This document shows positions 60,349 to 64,000 of a DNA stretch of 64,000 nt, piece after piece. Every line of letters begins with the position of its first letter. Position 1 is the first letter of the stretch. Location of the stretch: NCBI RefSeq assembly GCF_030159955.1, contig NZ_BSNK01000001.1, forward strand, positions 992,001 to 1,056,000, in the 5' to 3' direction. Origin of the DNA: Algimonas ampicilliniresistens. Its GTDB lineage: Bacteria; Pseudomonadota; Alphaproteobacteria; Caulobacterales; Maricaulaceae. A program made the translations under genes and the position numbers. The notes beneath the pieces were generated by a model. The model worked only from the letters and a program-made list of their open reading frames with translations. It did no database searches and was not told where the DNA came from.

Positions 60349-61467
60349 ATGTTGAACAAGTCTTTCCTTACGGCTCTTCTCGCAGGATTATTCCTTAGTC
60401 TCGTAGCCGACGTTAATGCGCAGGCGAAGACTCCTGTTGAGATACTTAAACCTTACAAAAAATATCAGGCCGCCTTGCAGGCTGACAATTTTGAGGTTGC
60501 CCGGGCCGCAGCTGAACAGGCGTGGCAGATATCAGAAAAATTGTTGGGCGACGTCAAGCTGACGGGCGATTTGGCCTTCAATTACGGATCGATCATCAAA
60601 GGCGAAATAAAAAAAGACCAAGTCAAAGCCGTCGCGCGGAGCATGGAGTTGGTCGAGGGTTATGGCCCTGATTCGAGTCTCATCTATCTCGAACGCGGCA
60701 TCATGCATCTGACTGTCTTAGGACATCTGGACCAAAGCGGTCGCCAAATGAGAGCGGGCGAGAAACTAATAGCCTTCGCCGAAGCGAATGGTCTCGAAAC
60801 CAGCACGTTCACAGCAGAAGCGCTGACGATGGTGGCCGGTCTCTATGCGAATAGGGGCAGGAACGAAAAAGCATCAGCCTATGCCGAACGAGCTATGGCC
60901 GTGTTTGAAGCCGCCGGCGACGGTGTTGTATCGGTCTATCCTCTACAAGCGAATCTCTATCGCGGGTATGCGTATGAGGGGGAGGATGATCACATGGCCG
61001 CAGCCCTGAGCTATCAAGCGGTGATGGAAGCGACCGATGGTTTGGATCCAGAAGTCTATCCGCTTGTTGGCACAACGCTCGGCCGCTGGATCTATATGCG
61101 CAGTGCGCTACGAGCGCAGGGCAAGCTCGAAGAAGCGGAAATGCAAGGCGTTTGTAAGTGCTGGCCTTATGACAAGGAACGCAATGAGGATGTGCTGCCG
61201 ATCAAGCGAGTGCCGCCCGTGATGCCAAGTTTCGCTCAGCAATCGGGCTATGTCGTGGTCGAATTTGATCTAACTGACGATGGAAAACCTACCAATAAGC
61301 GGGTGATTGCGGCCTGGCCGGATTATTTTGAAAAGCCCGCTCTCCAGTCGGTGAAGCGTTGGGAATATTCACCAAGGACGTCAGAGCAAACAGACGAAGA
61401 TCGCACAGATATTGTCACAACGATCACTTTCCGTCTGGCTGATTCAAAAGGCAATGTGATCTGGTAG
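60349..61467 (+). CDS. TPR protein with a TonB C-terminal domain
   Basis: 372 residues from ATG 60349, 2 bases after the upstream stop. A signal peptide (SFLTALLAGLFLSLVADVNAQ) precedes TPR-like helical repeats (residues ~30-260) and a TonB-C domain at about 280-372 (YVVVEFDLTDDGKPTNKRVIAAWP, FEKPALQSVKRWEYSPR). There is no membrane anchor beyond the signal, so it is not a standard energiser. A periplasmic adaptor that contacts an outer membrane protein is possible. Confidence 0.78.
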   Translation: MLNKSFLTALLAGLFLSLVADVNAQAKTPVEILKPYKKYQAALQADNFEVARAAAEQAWQISEKLLGDVKLTGDLAFNYGSIIKGEIKKDQVKAVARSMELVEGYGPDSSLIYLERGIMHLTVLGHLDQSGRQMRAGEKLIAFAEANGLETSTFTAEALTMVAGLYANRGRNEKASAYAERAMAVFEAAGDGVVSVYPLQANLYRGYAYEGEDDHMAAALSYQAVMEATDGLDPEVYPLVGTTLGRWIYMRSALRAQGKLEEAEMQGVCKCWPYDKERNEDVLPIKRVPPVMPSFAQQSGYVVVEFDLTDDGKPTNKRVIAAWPDYFEKPALQSVKRWEYSPRTSEQTDEDRTDIVTTITFRLADSKGNVIW

Positions 61468-61483
61468 TGAGACTTCAGGGCAG

Positions 61484-64000
61484 TTATTCCGCCGCTTCTG
61501 CCCGGGCTTTGCGTTTCGCTAGCATCGGTTTGAGGTAACGACCTGTCCAGCTGGCTTTGACGGCGGCAATATCTTCTGGCGTACCTGTCGCAACGATTTC
61601 GCCGCCACCATCACCGCCTTCGGGACCAATGTCGATTACCCAGTCCGCAGTCTTCACCACGTCGAGATTATGTTCAATAATGACCATCGTATTCCCAGTC
61701 CCGACCAATTCCTGCAGGACGCTGAGCAGTTTGTTGACGTCTTCGAAATGAAGTCCCGTTGTTGGCTCATCAAGAATATAGAGCGTTCGGCCTGTGGCGC
61801 GTTTGGATAATTCTTTGGCAAGTTTGACGCGTTGTGCCTCACCGCCAGACAGGGTCGTCGCCTGTTGCCCGACCTTGATGTAACCGAGGCCGACCCGTTG
61901 TAACGTCACCATCTTGTCGCGGATGGAGGGTACGGCTTTGAAGAAATCAGCCGCTTCCTCAATGCTCATATTAAGCACGTCGGCGATGGATTGACCCTTG
62001 AACTTAATTTCCAGTGTTTCACGATTATAGCGTTGTCCGTTGCAGACATCGCAGGTGACGTAGACGTCCGGCAGGAAGTGCATTTCGATCTTGATGACGC
62101 CGCCGCCTTGACACGCTTCGCAGCGACCGCCCTTCACGTTGAAAGAGAACCGACCCGGTTTGTAACCGCGTGTTTTGGCTTCCGGAAGTCCAGCGAACCA
62201 ATCGCGGATGGGGGTAAACGCGCCCGTATAGGTCGCGGGGTTGGACCGCGGCGTCCTGCCGATGGCCGATTGGTTGATATCGATGACCTTATCGAGCTGG
62301 TCGAGCCCATGAACAGCGGAATGCGGCATGGGCGGCTTGGTCGCTTTGTTCAGTTTGCGCGCTGCCGCTTTGTATAGTGTCTCAATCGTTAGCGTCGACT
62401 TGCCGCCGCCCGATACGCCGGTGACACAGGTCAACACGCCGAGCGGGAAGTCCACATCGACATTTTTGAGATTATTGCCGCTAGCCCCTTCAACCCGGAT
62501 CACTTTATCCGGGTCAATGGCGCGCCGCTGCGCGGGCATCTCGATTTCCTTCTCACCCGTCAAATATTGACCTGTCAGCGATTTACGGGATCGTTTGATC
62601 TGATTGGGCGTACCGCTGGCAATGACTTCACCGCCATGAATGCCGGCCTTCGGACCCATATCGATAACATAGTCCGCCGTTAGAATAGCCTCTTCATCAT
62701 GTTCGACGACAAGTACCGTATTACCGAGATCGCGGAGTTCCTGCAGCGTTTCCAGCAGGCGGGCATTGTCGCGCTGGTGTAGTCCGATGGACGGTTCATC
62801 GAGCACATAAAGAACCCCAGTCAGGCCAGACCCGATCTGTGACGCTAGTCGGATCCGTTGACTTTCACCCCCGGACAGCGATCCGGAGCCACGGCCGATG
62901 GTCAGATAATCTAGGCCGACGGCATTAAGAAATTTCAGCCGATCGGTGATTTCCTTCAAAATACGTTCGGCAATCTCCATATCTTTCGCGGACAGGGCTG
63001 TTTTCAATCCTTCAAAATGCTCCAGAGAATGCGCGATACTCATCTCGCCGGGGCCGGAAATATCCATGCCCGCAATCTTGACCGATAGAGCTTCGGGCTT
63101 GAGCCGCTTGCCGTCACAAGTCTCGCACGGGCTATCGGACATATATTTGCCGAGCTCTTCACGCACCCATGTGCTCTCTGTCTCGCGGTAACGCCGTTCT
63201 AAATTGGGAAGCACACCTTCAAACGGTTTCTTGGTTTCATATCTACGTCGACCGTCCTTGTAGCTGAATTGGATCCGCTTACCCTTGGTTCCGTAGAGGA
63301 CGACATCCTGAGATTTGCTGTTCAATTTATGGAACGGTGTGCTGGTTGAAAAGCCGTAATGGTCGGCCAAGGCCGTGAGCGTTTGTCCGTAGAGTGAGGA
63401 AGGTGTCTTGCTCCAGGGAGCGATCGCGCCGCCCGCAAGGCTACGACTATCGTCCGGAATGATCAGATTGACGTCGAATTTCAGTTCTTTGCCAAGCCCG
63501 TCACAAACAGGGCAGGCGCCTTGCGGCGAGTTGAAGGAAAACAAGCGCGGTTCAATCTCGGCCAGCGTGAACCCTGAGACCGGACAAGCGAACTTGGCCG
63601 AAAACAACATGCGAGTTTCCGGATCGTCAGCATTTTCGGCCATCGCCAAACCATCGGCCAGCTTCAGGGCCTGCTCCAAACTATCGGCCAGCCGCGTTTC
63701 GACACCTTCGCGCACCACGACGCGGTCAACGACGACGTCGATGTCTTGTTTGAATTTCTTATCAAGGTCTGGAGCTTCTTCCAGCCGAACCAATTCGCCA
63801 TTGATCTTGGCGCGCTGATAGCCGGCCTTCATCCATTCGGCGATTTCCTTGCGGAACTCGCCCTTACGATTGCGGACAACAGGGGCGAGCAGATAGAGCT
63901 TCGTGCCATCCCCCATCGCCATGATCAGATCGACCATTTGGCTAACGGTCTGGCTTTCGATTGGTAGCCCGGTGGCGGGTGAGTAGGGGACACCAACGCG
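61484..64000 (-). CDS. uvrA: Excinuclease ABC subunit A (partial at right edge)
   Basis: 838 residues of the C-terminal part of UvrA; the N-terminus lies beyond the right edge, since the frame is open to 64000. The first residues are [23 protein letters not shown]. Visible are the [11 protein letters not shown] zinc motif, the [12 protein letters not shown] and [19 protein letters not shown] signatures, the C-terminal Walker [11 protein letters not shown], the second zinc finger CEACQGGG and [14 protein letters not shown]. It recognises damaged DNA for excision with UvrB and UvrC. Length is typical. Confidence 0.96.
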   Translation of the reverse strand, partial: RVGVPYSPATGLPIESQTVSQMVDLIMAMGDGTKLYLLAPVVRNRKGEFRKEIAEWMKAGYQRAKINGELVRLEEAPDLDKKFKQDIDVVVDRVVVREGVETRLADSLEQALKLADGLAMAENADDPETRMLFSAKFACPVSGFTLAEIEPRLFSFNSPQGACPVCDGLGKELKFDVNLIIPDDSRSLAGGAIAPWSKTPSSLYGQTLTALADHYGFSTSTPFHKLNSKSQDVVLYGTKGKRIQFSYKDGRRRYETKKPFEGVLPNLERRYRETESTWVREELGKYMSDSPCETCDGKRLKPEALSVKIAGMDISGPGEMSIAHSLEHFEGLKTALSAKDMEIAERILKEITDRLKFLNAVGLDYLTIGRGSGSLSGGESQRIRLASQIGSGLTGVLYVLDEPSIGLHQRDNARLLETLQELRDLGNTVLVVEHDEEAILTADYVIDMGPKAGIHGGEVIASGTPNQIKRSRKSLTGQYLTGEKEIEMPAQRRAIDPDKVIRVEGASGNNLKNVDVDFPLGVLTCVTGVSGGGKSTLTIETLYKAAARKLNKATKPPMPHSAVHGLDQLDKVIDINQSAIGRTPRSNPATYTGAFTPIRDWFAGLPEAKTRGYKPGRFSFNVKGGRCEACQGGGVIKIEMHFLPDVYVTCDVCNGQRYNRETLEIKFKGQSIADVLNMSIEEAADFFKAVPSIRDKMVTLQRVGLGYIKVGQQATTLSGGEAQRVKLAKELSKRATGRTLYILDEPTTGLHFEDVNKLLSVLQELVGTGNTMVIIEHNLDVVKTADWVIDIGPEGGDGGGEIVATGTPEDIAAVKASWTGRYLKPMLAKRKARAEAAE

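Overview
The window is about 64 kb of a mid-GC bacterial chromosome, densely packed with genes and almost entirely core functions. The organism is most likely an alphaproteobacterium, probably near the Caulobacterales/Hyphomonadaceae group. The basis is gene order recalled from that lineage: tolB-pal-cpoB-tilS-ftsH; ftsZ-lpxC-bamD-recN-ligA; dgt, SPOR gene, nagZ-scpA-scpB-tatA-tatB-tatC; yajC-secD-secF, a squalene-synthase-like gene and trmFO. Products with close alphaproteobacterial look-alikes (TrmFO, the AlkK-like ligase, a stand-alone HPt protein) agree. The species cannot be named from sequence alone. Layout: (1) 1-4371, the Tol-Pal envelope operon (end of tolA, tolB, pal, cpoB) running into tilS. 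(2) 4487-11390, ftsH with a strong terminator, folP, thiD, an EamA exporter on the other strand, an L,D-transpeptidase and a CinA-type domain protein. (3) A tRNA-Leu(UAA) at 11403-11489, followed to about 13.9 kb by an AT-richer patch with two unknown membrane proteins and much non-coding DNA; this is the only stretch that looks accessory. (4) 13.9-19.7 kb, a hydrolase, a minus-strand run (CPBP protease, large coiled-coil membrane protein, rluD) and a divergent HPt protein. (5) 20.0-26.9 kb, an alpha-2-macroglobulin/PBP1C pair. (6) 26.8-35.1 kb, metabolism: uracil-DNA glycosylase, kbl-tdh-nitroreductase, PLP dehydratase, AlkK-like acyl-CoA ligase, CBS protein, Bcr-type exporter. (7) 35.3-42.5 kb, ftsZ-lpxC-bamD-recN-ligA. 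(8) 42.5-47.2 kb, carbonic anhydrase, desaturase, M28 peptidase, A-type Fe-S carrier, dgt. (9) 47.3-56.0 kb, SPOR, nagZ, scpAB, tatABC, LysM protein, yajC-secDF. (10) 55.9-57.0 kb, a minus-strand nickel superoxide dismutase cassette (small histidine-containing membrane protein, sodN, terminator, sodX). (11) 57.1-64.0 kb, squalene-synthase-like gene, trmFO, a membrane protein with a TPR/TonB-C protein, and uvrA running off the right edge. The strongest candidate for something undescribed is the 61-residue protein that leads the Ni-SOD cassette: predicted signal cleavage would leave an N-terminal histidine, and an H-x3-D-H motif sits beside its only membrane helix, suggesting a nickel-handling accessory. 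Other points worth checking are an apparent ATC start codon at 11772, a threonine dehydrogenase lacking all four structural-zinc cysteines, a TipN-like coiled-coil membrane protein, long convergent 3' overlaps between genes, and an ftsZ separated from ftsQA. No CRISPR array, prophage, IS element or recognisable defence system was seen.
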